64,000 nucleotides of DNA from Rhodococcoides kroppenstedtii (lineage in GTDB: Bacteria; Actinomycetota; Actinomycetes; Mycobacteriales; Mycobacteriaceae). The translations under genes were made by a program, and so were the position numbers. Below are positions 34,354-43,399 of this stretch, piece by piece. Where the stretch lies: NCBI RefSeq assembly GCF_900111805.1, contig NZ_FOJN01000014.1:58695-122694 (forward strand), written 5' to 3'. Positions within the stretch are counted from its first letter, which is position 1. Each line of letters opens with the position of its first letter. Below the pieces are notes generated by a model. That model made no database searches, was not told the DNA's origin, and was given only the letters and a program-made list of their open reading frames with translations.

Positions 34354-35319
34354 TCAGAGCATGTGCACGGTGCGATAGATCGCTGCCGCCGGCGTGGTGA
34401 GCAGTCCGCAGTCGGCGAGGAACGCCATCAGGTGCTGGCTCGAGGTCCGCATCATGACGTGGTGGTGCGTGTTGGCCTTGGCCGCGCGCACGGCACGGTC
34501 GACGTCCAGCCCGGCGGCGGCGTAGACGTCGCGGCTGACCATGTTGGACACGATGACTCGCGCCGCGACGGCGATGAGCAGCGCGGCCGACCGGCGACGC
34601 AGAGCGGAGGTGCCCACCATGTGCTCGCGCATCTGCGCGCGGGCGAAGGTCATGTGGCGCGATTCCTCGACCACGTGGATCTTGCTGGTGGTGCGCACGA
34701 GCGGCAGGACGTTCTCGCCCCGCATCCAGTCCCGCTGCATGACGTCGAGAACTTCCTCGGCGACGAGGATCCCGCCGTACGCGGCCTCGGACACGGCAAT
34801 CGTCTTGAAGAGGCGGCCCAGCTCACGGCTGGCGCGGCGAGGGACATAGGCCTCGATGCCCATGGTGCGGCACGCCCGGGCGAACATCAGCGAGTGCCGG
34901 CATTCGTCGGCGATCTCGGTGAGGGCGAACTGGAAGTCGGACTCGGCGTACTTCCCGCAGTACTGATCGCGGAGCACCATCTGCTGCAGGATCATCTCGA
35001 ACCAGATGCCCGTGCTCATGATGGACGCGACCTCGTGGCGGGTCAGCGTGATGCGCTGCTCGTGCGTCATCTCGTCCCACAGCGGGGTGCCGTAGAGCGT
35101 GCTCCACTCGGGGTTCAGACCGAAGTGGTCGGGGTCCAGCGGGGCCTCCCAGTCCACCTCGGACATGGGGTCGTACGACAGGGCGGCGGCGGAATCGAGC
35201 AACCGGGCCGCGACGTCCTCCGGCTCGCGGCCGTGGTCGGCCCCGGTGACGCGGCCGTGGTCGGCCCCGGTGACGCGGCCGACATCGGCTCGGGTGGCGG
35301 GATCGAGCGTGCTGGTCAT
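34354..35319 (-). CDS. AurF-like diiron oxygenase
   Basis: 321 residues. Two EX2H diiron motifs (IADECRH and VVEESRH) with flanking Glu in helices place it in the AurF (p-aminobenzoate N-oxygenase) family. Members oxidise arylamines or perform other diiron oxygenations. Residues 16-30 contain an 8-residue tandem duplication (TGADHGRV twice) coded by a 24-base repeat at 35231-35278. ATG 35319. The FprB-type reductase follows immediately. Substrate unknown. Confidence 0.82.
   Translation of the reverse strand: MTSTLDPATRADVGRVTGADHGRVTGADHGREPEDVAARLLDSAAALSYDPMSEVDWEAPLDPDHFGLNPEWSTLYGTPLWDEMTHEQRITLTRHEVASIMSTGIWFEMILQQMVLRDQYCGKYAESDFQFALTEIADECRHSLMFARACRTMGIEAYVPRRASRELGRLFKTIAVSEAAYGGILVAEEVLDVMQRDWMRGENVLPLVRTTSKIHVVEESRHMTFARAQMREHMVGTSALRRRSAALLIAVAARVIVSNMVSRDVYAAAGLDVDRAVRAAKANTHHHVMMRTSSQHLMAFLADCGLLTTPAAAIYRTVHML
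35231..35278. repeat. 24-base tandem duplication inside the AurF-like gene
   Basis: Two perfect copies of a 24-base unit starting CCGTGGTCGGCC. In-frame, adding eight residues in the disordered N-terminus. Likely polymerase slippage. Confidence 0.85.
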
Positions 35320-35414
35320 GAACGCGTCCTTCCGTACGGCACCGGTCGTCTGTAGATGTGACGGACATTATCAGATACTCGCCGTCACGGACACCGGCGC
35401 CGCTGACCCGCAGG

Positions 35415-36806
35415 TCAGCCGGGTCGAGACCTCCCCCGTGACCGTCGCCACCGCTCGATGTCGCGGCCCATCGGCGTCGTCGGCGCGGTGTCGTACAGCC
35501 ACTCGCGCGCGATGGCGCCCCAGTTCGCCGTCGCGCGCAGCTGTCCGAGAATGCCGAAGGTCAGGAAGTCCGTCCGGCGCGAGAACACGTGCTCGGGCGG
35601 CAGCCACTGCTTGGTCATCGCCCCGAAGTTGCCACTGCGCGGGTCCACCGCGAGGACGAAGCAGGCTCCGGCCATCTCGGGCGTGACCGTCACCCGGCGA
35701 TCGGTCAGGCTGAGCTCCGCGGCCGCGGACACGTAGTCGAGACAGTCCTGCGGCTCCACCCGGGCCGCGGGATCGAGGATGCCGCGCTCGGCCAGCAGGC
35801 GATGCAGATCGTCGCCACGCCCCTCCACGGCGGCACGGAGGCAATCGCGCTCGAACCTGATGTCCGACGCACTCATGTGGATGTAGAGACCGAAGTCGAC
35901 GAACGTCACCCGACCGTCCCGGGCGAGGAGCACGTTGCCCGGGTGGGGGTCGCCGCAGAACTCACCCAGGGTGTGCAGCGATCCCACGTAGAACCGGAAG
36001 ATCGTCTCGCCGATGCGGTTCCGCTCCTCGTCCGGCAGTTCGCGGATGCGCTCGAAGGGCACCGCGTCCACGAATTCCGTGGTGAGGACGGCCTGCCCGC
36101 AGTGGGAGGCGACGACGTCGGGCACCGCGAAGTGCGGGTGGTCGCGGAAGAGGTCGGCCGCCCGGCTCTGCGTTCGCGCCTCGGCCGGATAGTCGAGTTC
36201 CGCCTCGAGATTGCGCCGCAGCTCCTCGACCACCGCCTTCGAGGACAGCATCGGCATCGACGCCGGCAGCAGCTTGACGTAGAACGACAGGTTCTTCAGG
36301 TCCGCCCGCACCGCGGCGTCGATCCCGGGGTACTTGACCTTCACCGCCACCACGCGCCCGTCGGGGAGCACCGCCCGGTGCACCTGGCCGATGGACGCGG
36401 CCGCGATCGGGACGGGGTCGAACTCCGCGTAGAGCTCGCCCAGCGGGGCGCCGAGATCGGCCTCGATCACGGCGCGGACGTCGTCGAACGCCACCTTCGG
36501 CGCGCGGTCGAGCAGGTCGGCCAACCGTCGCTGGAACTGGTCTCGATGCTCCTCGGGCACGAAGGCCAGATCGAGCGTGGAGAGCATCTGACCCAGCTTC
36601 ATCGCGGCGCCGCGCAGCCCGCCGAGCACCGTGACCAGGCGTTCGGCCGCGCGCACCGCCTCCTTCTCGGCCAGCGCGTCACGGAGCTCGTCCGTCCGCC
36701 CCGCCATGCGTACCCGCAGGACCGCACCTCGGGCGGTCCGTCCCGCGACCAGGCGCCCCACCTCGGCTCCTCTGACCACCCGTGACGTGGGCACCTTGTC
36801 CGACAC
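35415..36806 (-). CDS. ABC1/AarF/UbiB-family kinase-like protein
   Basis: 463 residues. Hallmarks of the ABC1 atypical kinase: KxGQ motif ([10 protein letters not shown]), the Ala-rich loop [11 protein letters not shown] replacing the P-loop, VAVKVKYPG with the ATP-binding Lys, [11 protein letters not shown], and FVDFGLY (metal-binding Asp). The frame stays open to 36881 with only a TTG start and no ribosome-binding site; GTG 36806 gives the usual family N-terminus. Biological role in actinobacteria is unclear (lipid or quinone homeostasis in others). It is divergent from the carboxylic acid reductase. Confidence 0.82.
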   Translation of the reverse strand: MSDKVPTSRVVRGAEVGRLVAGRTARGAVLRVRMAGRTDELRDALAEKEAVRAAERLVTVLGGLRGAAMKLGQMLSTLDLAFVPEEHRDQFQRRLADLLDRAPKVAFDDVRAVIEADLGAPLGELYAEFDPVPIAAASIGQVHRAVLPDGRVVAVKVKYPGIDAAVRADLKNLSFYVKLLPASMPMLSSKAVVEELRRNLEAELDYPAEARTQSRAADLFRDHPHFAVPDVVASHCGQAVLTTEFVDAVPFERIRELPDEERNRIGETIFRFYVGSLHTLGEFCGDPHPGNVLLARDGRVTFVDFGLYIHMSASDIRFERDCLRAAVEGRGDDLHRLLAERGILDPAARVEPQDCLDYVSAAAELSLTDRRVTVTPEMAGACFVLAVDPRSGNFGAMTKQWLPPEHVFSRRTDFLTFGILGQLRATANWGAIAREWLYDTAPTTPMGRDIERWRRSRGRSRPG

Positions 36807-36976
36807 GCGGCCCAGTATCGCCCGGGAGATCGCACGAGACGAGGGTCCCCGCCCCGTCGATCGGACAGACAACGCAGACAACGCATTTCGGACGCGTCGT
36901 GTCGCAGCTCACATTGGCGCGATCGGCCCGAACGGGCATACGTTTGAAAAGGTAACGACTTCTGGGAGGGGAAGAC

Positions 36977-39900
36977 ATGACCACCACCGCACCGCACGTG
37001 ACCACCGCCGCACCGGATCCGGCCGTCTCCGAGCGCCTCGCCGCCGCCGCACCCGATCTGCACCGCATGATCGAGACGGTCATGACCGAGTACGCCGACC
37101 GCCCCGCCGCGGCCGAGCGCGTGCGGCGAGTGGTCACCGACGTGTCCGGACGACGCCGGACCGAACCGGTCGCGGACGTCGTGACCCTCACCTACGCCGA
37201 CCTGTGGTCGCGCGCCGGCGCCGTGGCTCGCCACCTCGTCGACCACGTGGCGCCGGGGGGTGTTCTCGCCACCCTCGGCTTCGCGAGCAGCGACTACGTC
37301 GTCGCGGAGCTGGCGACGGTGCGGCTCGGCGCGGTGGCACTGCCGCTGCAGACCGGCGCGAGCGTCGACCGACTGGTCGACATCGCCGCCGAGGCCGGGC
37401 CGACGGCCCTGGTCGTCGACAGCGAGCACCTGCGCACCGCGGCCGCGCTGGCGACCCGATCCGACATCGCCGCCGTGGTCGTCATGAATCACGACGCCCG
37501 GGTGGACGACGATCTCGACCGCCTGGCCGAGGCCCGCGCCGCCGTCCCCGACGGCGTCGAGGTCGTTCCCCTCGTCGACGTTCTCGGCCGCGCCGCGGGA
37601 GAGGACGCACCGACTGTCGACCTGCCGACCCTCACCCCCGATCCCGACCGACTCGCCGCCCTCGTCTACACCTCCGGCAGCACCGGAACTCCCAAGGGCG
37701 CCATGCACACCGACGCGCTCGTCGCTCGGCAGTGGGCGGCGAACCTGCTCGACGGCACCGGACCGTTCGGCGCACCCGACGCCGGGCCCGGCCCCGTGGT
37801 GGCACTCGACTACCTCCCGATGAGCCACCTCGCCGGCCGCGCGCTGGTCACCTCCACCCTGGCGGCGGGCGGCACCGTGCACTTCGCCGCGACGTCGGAT
37901 CTGTCCACCCTGCTCGACGACTTCGCCCTCGCCCGGCCCACCACCGTCCTCCTGGTCCCCCGGGTGTGCGATCTGGTGCGGTCCGAAGCGGACGCTGCCG
38001 TCGACCGGCGCGCCCGCGAGACCGGGCGCACCGCCGACGAGGTGCGCGCGCAGGTGCACGCCGACCTGCGCGATCGTGTCTTCGGCGGCCGGGTCGCGTC
38101 CGCCGTGGTGGGCACCGCACCCGCCACGCCCGACGCCGTCGCGACCGTCTCCGACGTCCTCGGCGTGCCGGTCCACGACATGTACGGCTCGACCGAGGCC
38201 GGACACGTCCTGGTCGACGGCGTGCTGATGCGTCCCCCGGTGCTCGACTACCGCCTCGAGGACGTGCCCGAACTCGGGTACTCCACCGCCGACCGGCCCC
38301 ACCCGCGCGGCGAACTGCTCCTGCGGACCGCGTCCCTGACGCCCGGCTACTACCGCCGCGCCGACGCCACCGCCGGCGTGATGACCGACGACGGCTTCTA
38401 CCGCACCGGCGACGTGTTCGCCGAGATCGGCCCGGACCGGTTGCAGTACGTGGACCGCCGCAAGAACGTGGTCAAGCTCGCCCAGGGCGAGTTCGTCGCC
38501 CTCTCCCACCTCGACGCCGTCTACGCCGCCTCCGACGCGGTGGACCAGATCCACGTCCACGGTGACGGCACCCGCTCGTACGTTCTCGCCGTCGTCGTTC
38601 CCGCCGCCGGACGCACCCCGCGTGACGTGATCACCTCGCTGCAGGAGATCGCCCGCCGCGAGGGGCTCGCGTCCTACGAGGTTCCCCGAGACGTCGTCGT
38701 CGCGGACGAGCCCTTCACCACCGCGAACGGACTGCTGTCCGGCGCCAACAAGCAACTGCGACCGGCTATCTCGGCCCGGTACGCCGACGCCCTCGAGGCG
38801 CGCTACCGGGAGATCGACGGTGGGGGCCGAGACCGTCTCGAGGCCCTGCGGAACGACGTGGCGACCACCCCCACCGTCGACGTCGTGCGCCGCGCGGCGG
38901 CCGGGCAGCTCGGCCTCGCCGAGGAGGACGTGGCGGCGACGGATCGCTTCACCGACCTCGGCGGGGACTCGTTGTCGGCGGTGTCGTTCGGCGCGATCCT
39001 GCGCGACCTGTTCGACGTCGAGGTCCCGGTGACCGCCGTGGTGTCCCCGACGGCCGACCTCGCCGCCGTCGCCGAGTCCGTCGACCGTGCGCGGGCGACC
39101 GCCGAGTCCGGCGACACCGCGTCGACGCTCACGTTCGAGAGCGTCCACGGCACCGACCCGGACGAGGTCCTCGCCGACGACCTGACGCCGGAACGCGTTC
39201 TGGGCTCGGACTTCTCGGCCGCGGCGCGGCGAGCCGAGGGCCCCCGCGATAACGTGCGGACCGTCCTGGTGACCGGCGCGACCGGGTACCTGGGGCGGTT
39301 CCTGCTGCTCGACTGGCTGGAACGTATGGACGCCGTCGACGGTCGGGTGGTGACGCTCGTGCGGGCACGCTCGGCCGAGGACGCCCGCCGGCGGCTCGAC
39401 GCCACGTTCGGGGCGATCGGCGATGCCCGTGGTGTCGGGGCGGGCGACCACGCCGTCGATCCGGAGCTGTTGGACCGGTGGACTTCCCTGGCGGACCGCC
39501 GCCTCGACATCGAGGTCGGCGACGTCGCTCGGCCGCGCCTGGGGCTGTCCGACGAGCGGTGGGACCGACTGGCGGACGACGTGGACCACATCGTGCACCC
39601 CGCGGCCATGGTCAACCACGCGCTGCCGTACCGAGAGATGTTCTCCCCCAACGTCGGCGGTACCGCCGAGGTGATTCGCCTGGCGACGACCCACCACCTC
39701 AAGCCCGTCGACTATCTCTCGACCGTCGCGGTCACGGTGGGCGCCGAGGCGCTGACCGAGGAGGGCGACATCCGGCTCGAGAGTCCCCGCCGGTCGCTGG
39801 GCGGTGACTACGCCAACGGGTACGCCACGTCCAAGTGGGCGGGTGAGGTGTTGCTGCGCAACACCTTCGACGCCGTGGGTCTGCCCGTCACGGTCTTCCG

Positions 39901-40492
39901 GTCGAACATGATCCTCGCGCATCCGCGCTGGCGCGGTCAGGTCAACGTTCCGGACGTGTTCACCCGCACCCTCGCGTCCGTCGCGGCCTGCTCACTGGCA
40001 CCGCGGACGTTCTACGCCGCATCGGGGGCCGAGCGGCCGCGGGCACACTACGACGGACTACCGGTCGACTTCACGGCTGCCGCGATCGCGGAACTCGGCT
40101 CCCGCGACCGTCGGGACTTCCGGACGTACCACGTGGTCAACCCGCACCACGACGGCATCTCGTGGGACGTGGTGATCGACTGGCTCGAGGACGCGGGAGT
40201 GTCCGTGGACCGGATCGACGACCACGACGAGTGGTACCGCCGGTTCCACGACGCGTTGAGCGCACTGCCCGAGCCGATGCGGTCGCATTCCGTGCTGCCC
40301 CTGATCCACGCCTACCGGGAGCCGACGCCGCCGCTCGACGGCTCCCCGATCCCGGCCGAGCGGTTCCGCGCCGCGGTCCGCGAGTCTCTCGCCCCGCGGT
40401 GGAGCGACATTCCGCACCTCGGACCGGATCTCGTCGCCAAGTACGTGCGGGACCTCGAGGCGCTGGGCATCGTCGCGCTGCAGCGCGCCTGA
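36977..40492 (+). CDS. car: carboxylic acid reductase (A-PCP-R)
   Basis: 1171 residues, the normal size. Adenylation domain (about 1-640) with YTSGSTGTPKGAM, YGSTEAGH and YRTGDVFAE; carrier domain with phosphopantetheine Ser665 in LGGDSLSAV; reductase domain (about 750-1171) with VTGATGYLG NADPH motif and Y949-x3-K953. It reduces carboxylic acids to aldehydes using ATP and NADPH and needs a phosphopantetheinyl transferase encoded elsewhere. GGGAGGGG lies just before ATG 36977. Substrate preference (aromatic or fatty) cannot be read. Confidence 0.95.
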   Translation: MTTTAPHVTTAAPDPAVSERLAAAAPDLHRMIETVMTEYADRPAAAERVRRVVTDVSGRRRTEPVADVVTLTYADLWSRAGAVARHLVDHVAPGGVLATLGFASSDYVVAELATVRLGAVALPLQTGASVDRLVDIAAEAGPTALVVDSEHLRTAAALATRSDIAAVVVMNHDARVDDDLDRLAEARAAVPDGVEVVPLVDVLGRAAGEDAPTVDLPTLTPDPDRLAALVYTSGSTGTPKGAMHTDALVARQWAANLLDGTGPFGAPDAGPGPVVALDYLPMSHLAGRALVTSTLAAGGTVHFAATSDLSTLLDDFALARPTTVLLVPRVCDLVRSEADAAVDRRARETGRTADEVRAQVHADLRDRVFGGRVASAVVGTAPATPDAVATVSDVLGVPVHDMYGSTEAGHVLVDGVLMRPPVLDYRLEDVPELGYSTADRPHPRGELLLRTASLTPGYYRRADATAGVMTDDGFYRTGDVFAEIGPDRLQYVDRRKNVVKLAQGEFVALSHLDAVYAASDAVDQIHVHGDGTRSYVLAVVVPAAGRTPRDVITSLQEIARREGLASYEVPRDVVVADEPFTTANGLLSGANKQLRPAISARYADALEARYREIDGGGRDRLEALRNDVATTPTVDVVRRAAAGQLGLAEEDVAATDRFTDLGGDSLSAVSFGAILRDLFDVEVPVTAVVSPTADLAAVAESVDRARATAESGDTASTLTFESVHGTDPDEVLADDLTPERVLGSDFSAAARRAEGPRDNVRTVLVTGATGYLGRFLLLDWLERMDAVDGRVVTLVRARSAEDARRRLDATFGAIGDARGVGAGDHAVDPELLDRWTSLADRRLDIEVGDVARPRLGLSDERWDRLADDVDHIVHPAAMVNHALPYREMFSPNVGGTAEVIRLATTHHLKPVDYLSTVAVTVGAEALTEEGDIRLESPRRSLGGDYANGYATSKWAGEVLLRNTFDAVGLPVTVFRSNMILAHPRWRGQVNVPDVFTRTLASVAACSLAPRTFYAASGAERPRAHYDGLPVDFTAAAIAELGSRDRRDFRTYHVVNPHHDGISWDVVIDWLEDAGVSVDRIDDHDEWYRRFHDALSALPEPMRSHSVLPLIHAYREPTPPLDGSPIPAERFRAAVRESLAPRWSDIPHLGPDLVAKYVRDLEALGIVALQRA

Positions 40493-40514
40493 CGGGCCGG
40501 ACGGCCGGGCACGC

Positions 40515-40590
40515 TCAGCCGACGGAGCGGCGGCGCCCGATCAGCCGACGGAGCGGCGGCGCCCGATCAGCCGACGGAGCGGCGGCGCCG
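40515..40590. repeat. 26-base tandem repeat at the 3' end of the old yellow enzyme gene
   Basis: Two perfect copies (40515-40540, 40541-40566) and a third nearly complete copy (40567-40590) of a 26-base unit starting TCAGCCGACGG. The third contains the stop codon of the gene. Because 26 is not a multiple of 3, each copy offers a new stop in a shifted frame. The region separates two convergent genes. Confidence 0.85.
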
Positions 40591-41844
40591 AGAGCGGAAG
40601 GCGTCGAGGCCGTTGCGGCGGGCGGCGCCCACCAGGGCCCGGACTCGCGAGTGACGCGGGTCCGGGTCCAGCCCGGCGCCCATGCGGTGCAGCTGATCGG
40701 TGTGCCACTGCAGGTCGAGCACGCCGTCCACCGTGCGCACCGCGCGGCGGGAGCCGAGGCCGCGCGGTACGGGTACCGACGTGTTCGCACTGGTCAGGGT
40801 CGACACCGTGCCGTCGAGCAGGCCGCGTGCGGCATCGGGGTCGGTGGCGGTGGGTCGGCCGAGGCCGATGACGTCGCAGGCACCCGAGGCGAGGGCCGCA
40901 TCCATCGCCGCCCGGGTGCGGAATCCGCCCGTCACCGCCAACGGCACGGCCCCGGCCAGTTCGCGCACCGTCGCCGCGTACTCGAGGAAGTACGCCTCGC
41001 GGGCGACCGTCGACGCCGCCACGCCCTTGCCCACCATCGCCGGGGACTCGTAGCTGCCTCCGCTGATCTCGAGCAGGTCCAGACCCGATGTCGCCAGCAT
41101 GGCGATCACCGCGCGGGACTCCCCCTCCTCGAACCCTCCACGCTGGAAGTCCGCCGAGTTCAGTTCGAGTCCCACGGCGAACGCCGGGCTCACGCGCTCG
41201 CGGACCCGGGCGACCACCTCGAGCAGGAACCGCGCACGGTTCTCGATCGAGCCACCCCACCTGTCCGTGCGGCGGTTGGTGTGCGGCGACAGGAACTGCC
41301 CGATGAGGTAGCCGTGGGCACCGTGGATCTCGACGCCGTCGAACCCGGCGCGCTCGGCCACCGCGGCCGTCGTCGCGAAGCGCTCGACGATGTCGACGAT
41401 CTCCTCGTCGGTCAGCGCCCGCGGAGCCGGGATGCCCGGGATGTCGAGGCCGACGGCCGAGGGCGCGACCGTGCGCCCCTCCGTGGTGACCGGATTCCCC
41501 TGTCGGCCGGGATGATTGATCTGCATCCAGACGGGGGTGCCGTGCGCTCCGGCCACCGCCGCCCAGGACCGCAAGGCGTCCAGATGCCGATCGTCCTCGA
41601 CGGCGACGTTGCCGGGTTCCCCGAGGTAGCGTGCATCCACCATGACGTTGCCGGTGAGGATCAGACCGTACCCACCCGCGCCCCAGCGTCGGTAGAGCCG
41701 CTCCAGCCGCTCGTCGGGCGCCCCGGTGGTCGCCGCGAGCGATTCGCTGAGAGCCGCCTTCATCGTGCGATTCGGCAGCACCGCGCCGCACGGCAGGGTC
41801 AGCGAGTCGGGCAGGGACACGCGCTCGGGCAGGGCGGCGGACAC
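40567..41844 (-). CDS. old yellow enzyme family NADH:flavin oxidoreductase
   Basis: 425 residues; TIM-barrel OYE. Typical blocks: HPGRQ, FDGVEIHGAHGYLIGQFLSP, NRRTDRWGGSIENRARF, and the C-terminal FMN-phosphate region TGGFRTRAAMDAAL ... DVIGLGRP. It reduces activated alkenes or detoxifies electrophiles with FMN. ATG 41844. It follows the TetR gene by 37 bases on the same strand, so the regulator probably controls it. The last residues (RSRRRRSVG) are coded by the tandem-repeat region and are probably dispensable. Confidence 0.85.
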   Translation of the reverse strand: MSAALPERVSLPDSLTLPCGAVLPNRTMKAALSESLAATTGAPDERLERLYRRWGAGGYGLILTGNVMVDARYLGEPGNVAVEDDRHLDALRSWAAVAGAHGTPVWMQINHPGRQGNPVTTEGRTVAPSAVGLDIPGIPAPRALTDEEIVDIVERFATTAAVAERAGFDGVEIHGAHGYLIGQFLSPHTNRRTDRWGGSIENRARFLLEVVARVRERVSPAFAVGLELNSADFQRGGFEEGESRAVIAMLATSGLDLLEISGGSYESPAMVGKGVAASTVAREAYFLEYAATVRELAGAVPLAVTGGFRTRAAMDAALASGACDVIGLGRPTATDPDAARGLLDGTVSTLTSANTSVPVPRGLGSRRAVRTVDGVLDLQWHTDQLHRMGAGLDPDPRHSRVRALVGAARRNGLDAFRSRRRRSVG

Positions 41845-41881
41845 GGGCGACCTCTTTCGGGCGGGGACGGACGGGATGCGC

Positions 41882-42505
41882 TCAGTCGGTGCTCACGCCG
41901 TGCAGGACGATGTCGACGGCGGCGGCCACGACCTCGTCCGTCGGCGTCTCGCCGTACATGAGCACGGGGCAGATCACGGCGCCCGAGAACATGGCGACGG
42001 CCGCGTCCAGGCGGGTGCCACCGGCGACGCGTCCGAGCACGGTGCGTACCACCGACTCGCCGTCGGCGACGAGGCGCGTCCGCACGCGGGCGATGTCGTC
42101 CTCGGTCGCGCCCCAGTGCGCGAGGGCCAGCAGGATGCGATCGAGCCGGAGCGAGAGGACGGCGTCGCGGAAAACCGTCATCTCGCCGATCAGGTCGGCG
42201 CGCAGGTCGCCGGTGGGCGTGTGGTGCGGCATCTCCCCCAGCACGTCCAGGGCAAGCCCCAGGAGGTCGACGCGGGACGGCCAGTGGGTGTACAGCGTGG
42301 TCTTGGAGTAGCCGGCGACGCGGGCGACCGTCGCGTGGGTGACGGCGTCCCACCCTTCGGTGGTCAGGACCTCGAGGGCGGCGGCGGACACGTCCGCGCG
42401 GGTCCGTGCGACGCGGGCGTCCTCGGCGGAGGTTTGATTTCGACGCCGACCGTCGATGCTGTGATCGTCGGGAGATCCGTCCACGCCGTTCGTCACCTCC
42501 CTCAC
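41882..42505 (-). CDS. TetR-family transcriptional regulator
   Basis: 207 residues from GTG 42505 (GAGG upstream). The N-terminal helix-turn-helix lies at about 38-82 (AALEVLTTEGWDAVTHATVARVAGYSKTTLYTHWPSR); the remainder is an all-helical ligand domain with no recognised ligand class. It shares the operon with the old yellow enzyme gene and is divergent from the HAD/mysA operon. A perfect 13-base palindrome in the 211-base gap is its best candidate operator, so it may also govern the mycosporine operon. Confidence 0.85.
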   Translation of the reverse strand: MREVTNGVDGSPDDHSIDGRRRNQTSAEDARVARTRADVSAAALEVLTTEGWDAVTHATVARVAGYSKTTLYTHWPSRVDLLGLALDVLGEMPHHTPTGDLRADLIGEMTVFRDAVLSLRLDRILLALAHWGATEDDIARVRTRLVADGESVVRTVLGRVAGGTRLDAAVAMFSGAVICPVLMYGETPTDEVVAAAVDIVLHGVSTD

Positions 42506-42569
42506 CTGCTCGCCTCGTGAGAGACGAAGGTACGCGAATCCCCGAACGACGCCTGTTCGGCATTCTCAG

Positions 42570-42597
42570 TTGAACGGCTGGTTCAGTACTGTACTGT
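42570..42597 (+). promoter_or_regulatory. mycosporine operon promoter overlapping a TetR-type palindrome
   Basis: TTGAAC (42570-42575), 16 bases, TACTGT (42592-42597). The perfect palindrome CAGTAC-T-GTACTG (42584-42596) covers the spacer and -10. Its position between the tetR and HAD genes makes it a candidate for repression of both sides. The leader to ATG 42717 is about 110 bases. Confidence 0.5.
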
Positions 42598-42716
42598 GAG
42601 TCACGATCGACCGACCGTGGCTCGAACCGTCTCCACCCCACCACGTTTCGCGGCGTATCGCCGCCGCCGCGCAGGTGTCCTCCGGGGACCGGCGCGTCAC
42701 CGAAGGAAGGTCCTCG

Positions 42717-43388
42717 ATGTCCGCCATTCTGTTCGGCTCCATCTCCACGCTCGCCGACACGTCCGAACTCCAGCGCACCGCGTTCAACGATGCGTTCTCC
42801 CAGCACGGCCTCGACTGGTCCTGGTCGCGCGAGGACTACCGGTCGATGCTCGGATCCAACGGCGGCGCGCAGCGCATCGCCGACTACGCCGAGACCCGCG
42901 GCGAGAGCGTCGACGCCGCGGCGGTCCACGCCACCAAGTCCGAGAAGTTCCGCAGCCTCCTGTCCGAGCACGGCGCCACCGCGCGCCCCGGCGTCGCCGA
43001 GACCGTCGAGGCGGCGCGCGCCTCCGGCACCAAGCTCGGGTTCGTCACCACGACGTCGGCCGAGAACGTCGAGGCCGTGCTCTCGGCGCTGGCGCCGACG
43101 GTCGCCCGCGAGCACTTCGACGTGGTGATCAGCGCCGACGACGCCCCGCAGGGCAAGCCGGACCCCGCGAGCTACCAGGTCGCGCTGGAACGTCTCGGCG
43201 AGTCCGCGGACGACTGCGTCGCCGTCGAGGACAACGAGGGCGGCGTCGCGGCCGCCACGGCCGCCGGCATCACCGTCGTCGCCTTCCCCAACGAGAACAC
43301 CGCCGACGGCACCTTCACCTCGGCCACCGAGAAGGTCGAGTCCTTGGACCCCGCCCGTCTCGAATCCCTGACATCGGCGCGATCCTAG
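42717..43388 (+). CDS. HAD-superfamily protein lacking catalytic Asp residues
   Basis: 223 residues with a beta-phosphoglucomutase-like HAD fold: motif II FVTTTS, motif III GKPDP, motif [15 protein letters not shown] are present. Motif I, normally DxDGT, reads [10 protein letters not shown] here, so nucleophile and general acid Asp are replaced by Gly and Ile. Phosphatase activity by the usual mechanism is therefore unlikely. GAAGGAAGG lies upstream of ATG 42717. It opens the mycosporine operon, 11 bases before mysA, so a structural or substrate-binding role in that pathway is possible. Confidence 0.75.
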   Translation: MSAILFGSISTLADTSELQRTAFNDAFSQHGLDWSWSREDYRSMLGSNGGAQRIADYAETRGESVDAAAVHATKSEKFRSLLSEHGATARPGVAETVEAARASGTKLGFVTTTSAENVEAVLSALAPTVAREHFDVVISADDAPQGKPDPASYQVALERLGESADDCVAVEDNEGGVAAATAAGITVVAFPNENTADGTFTSATEKVESLDPARLESLTSARS

Positions 43389-43399
43389 GAGAATCAGCA

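Noticed and set aside
36599..39922. 1107-codon minus-strand frame opposite the carboxylic acid reductase
   Set aside because: Antisense shadow of a confident A-PCP-R enzyme; composition dominated by Gly, Val, Arg and His with no domains.
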